Source of the DNA: JBBPXY01 sp038200435
GTDB taxonomy: Bacteria > Actinomycetota > Thermoleophilia > Solirubrobacterales > Solirubrobacteraceae
DNA: 30,550 nucleotides
Assembly (NCBI GenBank): GCA_038200435.1
Contig: JBBPXY010000082.1
Span: 1 to 30,550, forward strand
Reading direction: 5' to 3'
The notes under the pieces are model-generated. The model had not been told where the DNA came from. It saw nothing but the letters and a program-made list of their open reading frames with translations, and made no database searches. Both the position numbers and the translations under genes were made by a program. Of the stretch, positions 22,003-28,156 are shown piece by piece (the first letter of the stretch is position 1; every line of letters starts with the position of its first letter).

Positions 22003-22473
22003 ATGGTTCTCAACGATCCCCTTGACCTGCTTGGTCGGCCACCCAGTGAAGTTGACCTTGCCGCTCTCTCCGACGCGGTGACCGACCTCAAGGAGAAGAT
22101 AGAGGCTGCGGAGACCGACCTGCAAGCCCGCCGCAGTTCGCTCGAAAAGACGAGGGAGGATTACTCGGCCCTGCTGGGGTATCGGAACTTCGTCGCACAC
22201 TTCGCCAGGGCTGAGGCGACTCCGAAGAAGGCCGCCTTAGTGCCGAGTCGGCGGGGCGGCAAGCGACTGGCGCTCATCGCCCTGCTCAGCGATGGCCGCG
22301 CCCTGTCGGTAGCCAACATCGCCGGTGCGCTCAGGGACCAGGGGCTCATGACGGACCGGAACGCCGAGTACCACTCGCTTCAGGTGATCCTCTCGCGGAT
22401 GTTCCGTAACGGCGAGCTAGAGCGCCCGAGCCAAGGCATGTACCAGCTTCCCGTTGAGGGGGTGGAGGCATGA
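22003..22473 (+). CDS. Winged-helix DNA-binding regulator (cargo)
   Basis: 156 residues. The N-terminal half is a coiled coil (SDAVTDLKEKIEAAETDLQA, then RRSSLEKTREDYSALLGYR). The C-terminal half reads as a winged helix: RLALIALLSDGRALSVANIA, GALRDQGLMTDRNAEYHSLQ, VILSRMFRNGELERPSQGMY, QLP. The last phrase is the typical wing after the recognition helix. ATG 22003 is preferred because of the TACAAT box 7 nt upstream; ATG 21979 is in frame. It is divergent from two coupled small genes and could repress them. Alternatively it is an adaptor of a mobile element. No known named family is claimed. Confidence 0.65.
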   Translation: MVLNDPLDLLGRPPSEVDLAALSDAVTDLKEKIEAAETDLQARRSSLEKTREDYSALLGYRNFVAHFARAEATPKKAALVPSRRGGKRLALIALLSDGRALSVANIAGALRDQGLMTDRNAEYHSLQVILSRMFRNGELERPSQGMYQLPVEGVEA

Positions 22474-22481
22474 GATGAAAA

Positions 22482-22524
22482 GGCGGCTCCGGTCTAAAGC
22501 CTAAGAACTAACCCCGGAGCCGCC
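22482..22524. terminator. Long perfect hairpin downstream of the regulator
   Basis: GGCGGCTCCGG (22482-22492) pairs with CCGGAGCCGCC (22514-22524), 11 bp with a 21-nt loop. It starts 8 nt after the regulator stop. No T-run follows, so it could be a factor-dependent or structural terminator. Confidence 0.55.
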
Positions 22525-22538
22525 GATCCCATCCAACC

Positions 22539-22565
22539 GGCCCGTCGCCCCTTCGGCGGCGGGCC
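22539..22565. terminator. Second strong hairpin, directly before the tRNA-like gene
   Basis: GGCCCGTCGCC (22539-22549) pairs with GGCGGCGGGCC (22555-22565), 11 bp with one T-G pair and a 5-nt loop. The tRNA gene starts 7 nt later. It may insulate the tRNA from upstream transcription or serve in processing. Confidence 0.5.
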
Positions 22566-22572
22566 TACATAC

Positions 22573-22680
22573 ACCCCTGTGGCGGAATTCGGTAGACGCG
22601 GGCGACTTGGAATCGCCTGGACCGGGGCCTCGCTTAAGTCCCCACAACGGTCCGTGCGGGTTCGACCCCCGCCAGGGGTA
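22573..22680 (+). tRNA. Leucine-type class II tRNA gene with UGG (proline) anticodon and oversized variable arm
   Basis: 108 nt. The acceptor stem ACCCCTG/CAGGGGT is a perfect 7 bp with discriminator A. The D-arm is GTGGCGGAATTCGGTAGACGC, which closely matches bacterial tRNA-Leu. The anticodon stem GGCGA/TCGCC holds loop CTTGGAA, so bases 34-36 are TGG. The T-arm GCGGG/CCCGC has the loop TTCGACC. The variable arm is 38 nt (22618-22655), with outer stem GGACC/GGTCC and inner stem GGGG/CCCC, longer than the usual class II range. CCA is not encoded. It lies inside the mobile element. It could be a functional recoding tRNA, a tRNA mimic or a decayed gene; perfect stems argue against decay. Confidence 0.75.
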
Positions 22681-22711
22681 TCGGCATTCTAGCCGTCCAC
22701 GGATAGGTTGA

Positions 22712-23681
22712 CTAGTCCGTGCAGGCTGGCTTGCGGTAAGTCAACCGCTTCCCGCCTACCTGCCGCGTGAGGCGCTGCATCCGCTCTGCGTCGGTTTCCT
22801 TGCAGGTCGAGTAGCGGAAGTCGAACTCGCTGAGGTAGCGGTTCAGATGCTCGCGGCTTACGTGGTGGTGCGTTCCATCAATCGAGCGTTTCAGTTGCGA
22901 GAAGTAGTTCTCGGCGTGGATTGGTCGATACATCGCCGCGGACGTACTCGCCTACTCCGTGATCGACTACGGAGTGGCCGGCCACGTCGTGCCGCAGGTA
23001 GTTGTAGTGCGGCCCCTTGTCCGTGTGTAGCTCCGTCGTCGCCAGATCGACTTGCTCGCTCATCGCGGCGCGCAGGTCGGCTCCGGTCAGGTTCGGCATG
23101 ACTCGGGAGCGCACCTCGCCCGTCTCGCGGGAGACGAGGGACAGGACGGTCGTCTTCTCCGTGATTCCCTGCCGGCCGACGCGACCGCCGCGGTGGCGGT
23201 TCTTCGGCGTCCCGCCGATCCAGGTTTCGTCCGCGACGACGCGGCCCGAGAGGAGTCCGGCGAGTGGGTCGCGCTTCATGGCCTCCCGAATGCGATGCAG
23301 CATGAACCAAGCGCTCTTAGCGGTGAGGCCGTACTTGCGCTCAATCTCGCGGGCCGAAACCCCGTTCTTCGAGGAGCACATCTCGAAGACCACGAACACC
23401 CACTTACGAACCGAGATCTTCGACCCGTGAAAGACAGTCCCGGTCAGAACCGAGAACTGCTTACGGCAATCAGCGCACTTCCAAACGCGACGCTCAGACA
23501 CCGAACCGGTGCGCGTCTTCCGCGACGAACCGTTAGCCGGGTTCAGGAAGTACGCGCGGCCCACGCACCCGCAATGCGGGCAGACCGGCTCCCCGTCCCA
23601 GCGCAGTTCCTCAAGGAACTTGTAGGCATCGCCTTCCGTGCGGATGCGGTCTGCCAGGGCCGGGATGCTGAACTGATCCAT
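22712..23681 (-). pseudogene. IS1595-family (ISXO2-like) transposase, one frameshift
   Basis: The first frame (23681 down to 22878) has an N-terminal zinc finger (CPHCG...CADC), then VFHGSKISVRKWVFVVFEM, first catalytic Asp in VADETWIGG and second Asp in LHTDKGPHYNYL. The second frame (from about 22933 to 22712) supplies HAENYFSQLKRSIDGTHHHV with the likely third acidic residue, and HLNRYLSEFDFRYS. Near AATCCACGCC (about 22923-22932) one extra C joins N-P instead of N-H-A-E-N-Y-F; removing it gives one frame of about 322 residues, the family length. Without the second frame the catalytic triad is incomplete. It may be inactive, or restored by frameshifting. Confidence 0.88.
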
Positions 23682-23704
23682 GCCTGAATCATCCCACCGC
23701 TGCG

Positions 23705-23732
23705 TGGGTTTGTCAAGTCACACATTGCCGAA
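23705..23732 (-). repeat. Right terminal inverted repeat
   Basis: Read on the minus strand: TTCGGCAATGT, GTGACT, TGACAAACCCA. Both 11-mers match the left end at 21491-21518. Confidence 0.8.
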
Positions 23733-23791
23733 ATGTGCGGCTGAGCCGTTCTGTTCCTGGATCTGATCCACCTCGAGCGCCGATCCCGATT

Positions 23792-23814
23792 CCTGCCACC
23801 TGCCACCTGCCACC
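23792..23814 (-). repeat. GGTGGCAGG dispersed repeat, right of the mobile element
   Basis: On the minus strand, three units of GGTGGCA followed by GG. Inverted relative to 21404-21426. It lies 59 nt beyond the right terminal repeat and 10 nt before the -10 box of the Mrp gene. Confidence 0.75.
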
Positions 23815-23824
23815 TCGCTCCGGC

Positions 23825-23830
23825 TACATT
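23825..23830 (+). promoter_or_regulatory. -10 box of a leaderless promoter for mrp
   Basis: TACATT, then 6 nt, then ATG 23837; no Shine-Dalgarno. Confidence 0.5.
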
Positions 23831-23836
23831 CAAACC

Positions 23837-24985
23837 ATGCCCCTCCCGACAGAGCAAGCCATTCGCGACGCCCTCCGCGCCGTCATCGATCCCGAGCTGC
23901 GGCGCGACATCGTCGAGCTCGACATGGTCCGCTCGGTGGGCGTCAGCGAGGGCGGCGTCGTTGATGTGATGGTCACCCTCACCACCCCCGGATGCCCCAT
24001 CCGCAGCCACTTCCAGACGGGCGTGGCGGAGACGGTCGGCAAGCTCGACGGGGTCACGCGGGTCAACGTCTCCTTCGACTTCATGGACGACGCCCAGAAG
24101 GGCGCCCTGAAGAAGAAGCTCGGCCGGGGCTCGCTGCCCGAAGGCGCGCTCGCGCAGGTCAGCGACGTGCTCTGCATCGGCTCCGGCAAGGGCGGGGTCG
24201 GAAAGAGCACCGTCACCGCCAACCTCGCCGCGGCGCTCGCCGCCGAGGGCAAGAGCGTCGGCGTGCTCGACGCCGACGTCTGGGGCTACTCGCAGCCGCG
24301 GATGCTCGGCCTCGGCGCCGAGCGGCCCAAGGTCAACGCGCAGCGGAAGATCGTGCCGCCCGTGACCCACGCCGGCATCAAGGTCATGTCGATCGGTTTC
24401 TTCCTCGAGGAGGACGCCGCGGTCGTCTGGCGCGGGCCGATGCTCCACAAGGCGCTTCAGCAGTTCCTCGAGGACGTCGAGTGGGGCGAGCTCGACCATC
24501 TGCTCGTCGACCTGCCTCCGGGCACCGGCGACGTCTCGATGACTCTGGCCCAGCTGCTGCCTCAGGCGAAGTTCATCATCGTCACGACGCCCCAGCCCGC
24601 CGCGCAGAAGGTGGCGCGGCGCTCGGCCGAGATGGCCAACAAGGTGAAGCTCGAGATCGCCGGCGTTGTGGAGAACATGACCACGTTCGTGACCCCCGGC
24701 GGCGAGCGGTATCCGATCTTCGGCGAAGGCGGCGGCCAGCTGCTGGCCGACGAGCTCGACGTGCCGCTCCTGGGCAAGGTGCCGCTGACCATGCCGCTGC
24801 GCGAGCAAGCCGACGCCGGTGTCCCCCTGGTGCTCTCCGATCCGGACGACCCGGCGGCCCAGGCGCTTCGTCAGACGGCCCGGGGTGTGATCGCGCTCTC
24901 GCCGATCGAGCTACCGGTCATGCAGGAGCCCGCGCTGGCCGCGGCGCCCGAGCCGGCGGGCATGTCGCTGCCCATGGCCGGCTGA
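23837..24985 (+). CDS. mrp: Mrp/NBP35 family P-loop ATPase (Fe-S cluster carrier)
   Basis: 382 residues. A DUF59/MIP18-like domain comes first (ALRAVIDPELRRDIVELDMV...TLTTPGCPIRSHF, about 8-60). The ATPase follows with deviant Walker A GSGKGGVGKSTVTANLAAAL (about 115-134), DADVWGYSQP (about 151), Walker B LLVDLPPGTGDV (about 226) and GVVENMTTF (about 276). The CxxC that carries a bridging Fe-S cluster in most Mrp/ApbC proteins is absent: the segment after GVVENM is TTFVTPGGERYPIFGEGGG. This is known in actinobacterial Mrp but means cluster transfer may differ. Starts leaderless from ATG 23837, directly after the mobile-element region. Confidence 0.92.
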   Translation: MPLPTEQAIRDALRAVIDPELRRDIVELDMVRSVGVSEGGVVDVMVTLTTPGCPIRSHFQTGVAETVGKLDGVTRVNVSFDFMDDAQKGALKKKLGRGSLPEGALAQVSDVLCIGSGKGGVGKSTVTANLAAALAAEGKSVGVLDADVWGYSQPRMLGLGAERPKVNAQRKIVPPVTHAGIKVMSIGFFLEEDAAVVWRGPMLHKALQQFLEDVEWGELDHLLVDLPPGTGDVSMTLAQLLPQAKFIIVTTPQPAAQKVARRSAEMANKVKLEIAGVVENMTTFVTPGGERYPIFGEGGGQLLADELDVPLLGKVPLTMPLREQADAGVPLVLSDPDDPAAQALRQTARGVIALSPIELPVMQEPALAAAPEPAGMSLPMAG

Positions 24986-25001
24986 GCACCCGACCCCCGG
25001 G

Positions 25002-25391
25002 TCAGTCTCCGAGAGCGGCCGGGTCCGCGGGCACGTCGACGGCGTGCTCCTGTAACGCCACGAGGGGGACAATGTCGAGGGCCCGCTCGTGGGTAGATCT
25101 CAGGACCACGAATGCGGCGGAGCCGTCTTCGTGAGCACGGCGCCAGTTCGCCGCGGTTACGCACCACCGGTCGCCTGGCACCAAACCCGGGAAGCCGTAA
25201 GCGGGCATCGGCGTCCGGAGGTCGTTGCCGATGCGGCTCTGATGCTCGAGGAACTCCTCCGTTACGACAGCGCAGATGGTGTGGCTCCCAAGGTCAGCGG
25301 CCGCCGTGTTGCAGCAGCCGTCGCGATAGAAGCCCGTGACTGGATCAGCGCCGCACGGCTCGAGTTCCTCACCGAGCACGTTGCGGGTCAC
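25002..25391 (-). CDS. DUF2237 family protein
   Basis: 129 residues from GTG 25391. The sequence MTRNVLGEELEPCGADPVTG, then FYRDGCCNTAAADLGSHTIC and AVVTEEFLEHQSRIGNDLRT is the full DUF2237 signature (PF09996), including the GDRWCVTAANWRRAHEDGSA block with conserved Cys and Trp. The family has no known reaction; short conserved cysteines suggest metal binding or redox. GTG 25391 is chosen over GTG 25400 because TAGCGT lies exactly 7 nt upstream. It converges with mrp across a 16-nt gap. Confidence 0.88.
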   Translation of the reverse strand: MTRNVLGEELEPCGADPVTGFYRDGCCNTAAADLGSHTICAVVTEEFLEHQSRIGNDLRTPMPAYGFPGLVPGDRWCVTAANWRRAHEDGSAAFVVLRSTHERALDIVPLVALQEHAVDVPADPAALGD

Positions 25392-25398
25392 CACCGGC

Positions 25399-25404
25399 AC
25401 GCTA
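25399..25404 (-). promoter_or_regulatory. -10 box of a leaderless promoter for the DUF2237 gene
   Basis: Minus-strand TAGCGT, 7 nt, GTG 25391. It decides between four possible in-frame GTG starts. Confidence 0.45.
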
Positions 25405-25434
25405 CAGCTCGCGCGCCGGCGCGACGTGCGGGCC

Positions 25435-25698
25435 CTACCGGTTGGAGTAGTACTCGATGTTGATCTGCGCGAACTTGCCCCACTCCTCGGGCAGCTGATC
25501 TTCCGCAAAGCAGGCATCGACGGGGCACGCTTCGACGCACGCGTCGCAGTCGATGCACTCCTCGGGGTCTATGTAGAGCATCTCGACCTTGTCGTAGTCG
25601 GGCTCGTCGGGCGTGGGGTGGATGCAGTCGACAGGACAGACCTCGACACACGAGTTGTCCTTGGTCCCGATGCACGGCTCGGCGATTACGTAGGCCAT
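25435..25698 (-). CDS. fdxA: 7Fe-type ferredoxin
   Basis: 87 residues. Cysteines at 9, 17, 21 and 25 (CIGTKDNSCVEVCPVDC) and at 48, 51, 54, 58 and 63 (CIDCDACVEACPVDAC). The first group lacks the usual second cysteine of a 4Fe-4S motif (C-x7-C), the pattern for one 3Fe-4S plus one 4Fe-4S cluster, as in actinobacterial FdxA. It transfers low-potential electrons in the cytoplasm. ATG 25698 starts MAYVIAEPCIG, the normal N-terminus. AGGAG lies 14-15 nt upstream, rather far. It ends 43 nt before the start of the DUF2237 gene on the same strand. Confidence 0.93.
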   Translation of the reverse strand: MAYVIAEPCIGTKDNSCVEVCPVDCIHPTPDEPDYDKVEMLYIDPEECIDCDACVEACPVDACFAEDQLPEEWGKFAQINIEYYSNR

Positions 25699-25758
25699 TT
25701 GGGTTTCAGTTGCTCCTGAGGGGTGGCTTGCGGGGTGCATTCTGGCACGCCGGCTGCG

Positions 25759-25764
25759 TAGGCT
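25759..25764 (+). promoter_or_regulatory. -10 box of a leaderless promoter
   Basis: TAGGCT, then 8 nt, then ATG 25773; identical to the boxes before 811 and 28063. Confidence 0.5.
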
Positions 25765-25772
25765 GCCTGAAC

Positions 25773-26645
25773 ATGATCCTGCTGACCGGAGCCACCGGAC
25801 TCGTCGGGTCTGCGCTGCTGCGCCGCCTGACCCTGAACGACGCCCCCGTGCGCTGCCTTGTCCGCGATCCGCGGCGGCTCGGGGCCGAGCGCGTGAGGGT
25901 CCAGATAGCCCTGGGAGAGCTGGCTGACGCCCGCTCCTTCCGCCACGCGCTGAGGGACGTCAAGACGGTCATCCACCTCGCTGCCTCAACCCGCGATCAG
26001 CCCCGGGGCTCCATCGAGGAGCTCAACGGCATCGCGACCTGGAGGCTGGTTCGGGCGGCGGAAGCGGCCGGAGTAGAGCGTTTCGTCTTCTTCTCGGCGC
26101 TCGGCGCGACTCACGACCACGACCTGCGCTACTTCCGCGCCAAAGCCCTCGGGGAGCGCGCCGTCGCCCGCTCGTCGATGGCGCATACGGTCATCGCCCC
26201 GTCGTTCATCTACTCGCCCGGCGACGAGTGGCTGACGCTGCTCGGGCGGATGTCGTTCCTACCGGTGCTTCCCACGCCCGGGGAAGGTCAGGGGCGTCAC
26301 CAGCCGATCTGGGCCGACGACGTAGCCGACTGCGTCATGGCGGCCCTCGAGTCCGGCGAGTCGGGCCGGCGATATGAGCTCGCCGGCCCGGAGACGCTGG
26401 CCTACGAGAGGATGGTGCGCCTCGCCCTGCGGTCGTTCGGCCACACGCGCCGGATGTGGCCCGTGCCGGTAGGGCTCGCGCGGGAGTCGGTCCGCGCTCT
26501 AGAGCTCTTCACGGGAGGGCCGACGTTCGCCACTCCCGACGAGGTCGACCTCCTCCAGGCCTCCCTGCTCTCCGAGCGCGGGACCGAGGACGTGCTGCGG
26601 CTCGGGGTGCAGCCGCGGACGATGGGCGAGGTACTCGGCGTCTAG
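25773..26645 (+). CDS. NAD(P)-binding atypical SDR (NmrA/NDUFA9-like)
   Basis: 290 residues. Rossmann motif MILLTGATGLVGSALLRRL (GxxGxxG, residues about 6-12), then VRCLVRDPRRLG for cofactor selection and VIHLAASTRDQP. The classical YxxxK is only partly kept (YFRAKALGERAVARS has Tyr-x-x-x-Lys spacing). Downstream AHTVIAPSFIYSPGDEW and HQPIWADDVADCVMAALE match the atypical SDR group near complex-I NDUFA9 and NmrA-like proteins, often sensing or using NAD(P)H. Its TAG overlaps the TAG of the convergent amidase (CTAG). The start is supported by a TAGGCT box. Confidence 0.87.
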   Translation: MILLTGATGLVGSALLRRLTLNDAPVRCLVRDPRRLGAERVRVQIALGELADARSFRHALRDVKTVIHLAASTRDQPRGSIEELNGIATWRLVRAAEAAGVERFVFFSALGATHDHDLRYFRAKALGERAVARSSMAHTVIAPSFIYSPGDEWLTLLGRMSFLPVLPTPGEGQGRHQPIWADDVADCVMAALESGESGRRYELAGPETLAYERMVRLALRSFGHTRRMWPVPVGLARESVRALELFTGGPTFATPDEVDLLQASLLSERGTEDVLRLGVQPRTMGEVLGV

Positions 26646-28063
26646 GACGTCGGCGCGCGGCGATCCGCCCACGGGCGGGCTGCCTCGAGCTGGGCGCTGA
26701 GCGCCAGCAGCGTGTCCTCGGCCAGCGGGCGCCCCATGAAGTGGGCGCCGACCGGGAGGCCGTCATCGCCGTGGGCGATCGGCACGGAGATGGCCGGCTG
26801 GCCGCTGACGTTGGCCAGCGCCGTGTACGGCGTGAACTCCCCGGAGCGCCGGAAGGTGTCGTCGGGGTCGGGCAGCAGGCCGTTCATCGTGCCGACTTTC
26901 ACGGGCCGCTGGGCGAGACTCGGCGTGAGGATCGCGTCGTAGGGCTCGGAGAACTCGACAACCCGCCGTGCCAGACCCTGGAGCTGGGCCGCCGCCGCGA
27001 GGTAGTAGGGAGATCCCAGCGACTTGCTGCGTTCCCACATCATGCGGGTGAGCGGCTCGAGGTCATCCTCGCCGGGCTCCCGGCCCGCGATCGCCGAGCC
27101 GAAGACGACGGTCATGCCTATACCTGGCCCAAAAGCGGCGGCGAAGAGCTCCAGCAGGCCCGGCTCGCCCCACGGCGGAGTGACCTCTTCGACGTGATGG
27201 CCGAGCGATTCGAGGAGCTCTGCGGTGTCGCGGACCGCCTGCTCCGCGATGGGGTCGACCCCGGTGTTCTCCAGCGGCGACTTCAGGGTCAGCCCGATGC
27301 GCAGCCCCTTCGGCGCCCGCGTCGCCGCTTCGGCGTACGGGATGGCCGGCGGAGGGGCCCAGGTCGCGTCGCCCAGTTCGTATCCCTCGAGCACGTCGAG
27401 GAGCGCGGCGGTCTCCGCAGTCGTGTGCGTGAGCACGCCGTCGCTGAGGAGGAACGACTCGCCGAGGTCGGGCGCTTTGGAGACCCTTCCCCGAGACGGC
27501 TTGAGGCCGACGAGGCCGCAGCAGGCGGCGGGGATGCGCGTCGACCCTCCGCCGTCGTTGCCGTGGGCCACGGGCACCATGCCTGCGGCCACGGCCGCTG
27601 CCGAGCCTCCGGAGGAGCCCCCGGGCGTGCGCTCGAGGTCCCAGGGGTTGCGCGTCGGGCCGAACCGCTCGGATTCCGTGGTCGGCAGGATGCCGCAGTC
27701 CGGGAGCGCGGTCTTGCCGATGACGATCATCCCGGCCTCGCGCAAGCGGCGCACGAGCGCCGCGTCGTGCCCCGGCCGGAAGTCGCCGAAGAGCTTTGTG
27801 CAGAACGTCAGCGGCATGCCGGCCACCGGCACGTTGTCCTTGATCGCGATCGGCACTCCGGCAAAGGGCCGCTCGTCGCCCTTCTTGACCGCGTCGGCGG
27901 CGGCCAGGGCCCCCTCGGCGTCGACGTGCACGAAGGCGTTCACCTGTCCGTCGAGCGCTTCGATGCGGTCCAGAGAGGCCTGCACGAGTTCGCGGGCGCT
28001 GAGGTCGCCTGAGCGGACCAGGCCGGCGAGCTCTTCTACGGGGCGGAACATGAGGTCGTCCAT
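26642..28063 (-). CDS. Amidase (amidase-signature family)
   Basis: 473 residues. The Ser-cisSer-Lys triad is visible: Lys in GVPIAIKDNVPVAGMP (about 79), cis-Ser and the nucleophile Ser in TPGGSSGGSAAAVAAGM, followed by HGNDGGGSTRIPAACCGLVG. The family hydrolyses amides (aliphatic amides, aryl-amides, carbamates) or transfers ammonia as GatA; absence of a gatB/gatC neighbour favours a stand-alone amidase. ATG 28063 is chosen: TAGGCT lies 7 nt upstream, while the longer start at 28138 adds arginine-rich non-family residues and would near the citrate synthase start. Confidence 0.92.
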   Translation of the reverse strand: MDDLMFRPVEELAGLVRSGDLSARELVQASLDRIEALDGQVNAFVHVDAEGALAAADAVKKGDERPFAGVPIAIKDNVPVAGMPLTFCTKLFGDFRPGHDAALVRRLREAGMIVIGKTALPDCGILPTTESERFGPTRNPWDLERTPGGSSGGSAAAVAAGMVPVAHGNDGGGSTRIPAACCGLVGLKPSRGRVSKAPDLGESFLLSDGVLTHTTAETAALLDVLEGYELGDATWAPPPAIPYAEAATRAPKGLRIGLTLKSPLENTGVDPIAEQAVRDTAELLESLGHHVEEVTPPWGEPGLLELFAAAFGPGIGMTVVFGSAIAGREPGEDDLEPLTRMMWERSKSLGSPYYLAAAAQLQGLARRVVEFSEPYDAILTPSLAQRPVKVGTMNGLLPDPDDTFRRSGEFTPYTALANVSGQPAISVPIAHGDDGLPVGAHFMGRPLAEDTLLALSAQLEAARPWADRRAPTS

Positions 28064-28070
28064 AGCGCGG

Positions 28071-28076
28071 AGCCTA
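28071..28076 (-). promoter_or_regulatory. -10 box of a leaderless promoter for the amidase
   Basis: Minus-strand TAGGCT, 7 nt, ATG 28063. Confidence 0.5.
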
Positions 28077-28156
28077 CGGGTCCGGGCGGGCTTCGGGCGG
28101 CCGGTGCGCCGCTTCTGCGAATCTTCGACCTCCAACACGTCTACGGGAGCGACGGA

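Larger units (their letters stand above)
21491..23732 (-). mobile_element. IS1595-family transposon with cargo genes and a tRNA-like gene
   Basis: 2242 bp bounded by imperfect terminal inverted repeats at 21491-21518 and 23705-23732 (24 of 28 positions identical). The transposase starts 24 nt inside the right end and reads leftward, normal for an IS. Instead of ending soon after its stop at 22712, the element continues for 1.2 kb with two small minus-strand genes, one plus-strand regulator, two hairpins and a tRNA gene. No clean target duplication is visible outside the ends; GCGGC occurs at both sides and may be a decayed trace. GC content looks lower than in flanking genes. A weaker alternative left end lies near 22681. 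Confidence 0.7.

Noticed and set aside
22681..22712. Alternative left end of the IS next to the transposase stop
   Set aside because: TCGGCA at 22681 and TTGAC at 22708 resemble parts of the right end, and a 1.05-kb IS would be typical, but the spacing differs. The 24/28 match at 21491 is much stronger.
23543..24808. 421-residue minus-strand frame over mrp
   Set aside because: Antisense shadow; its last part merely runs into the transposase region. Mrp motifs lie on the plus strand.
26456..28012. 518-residue plus-strand frame over the amidase
   Set aside because: Antisense shadow; composition is Arg/Gly/Val without domain pattern.
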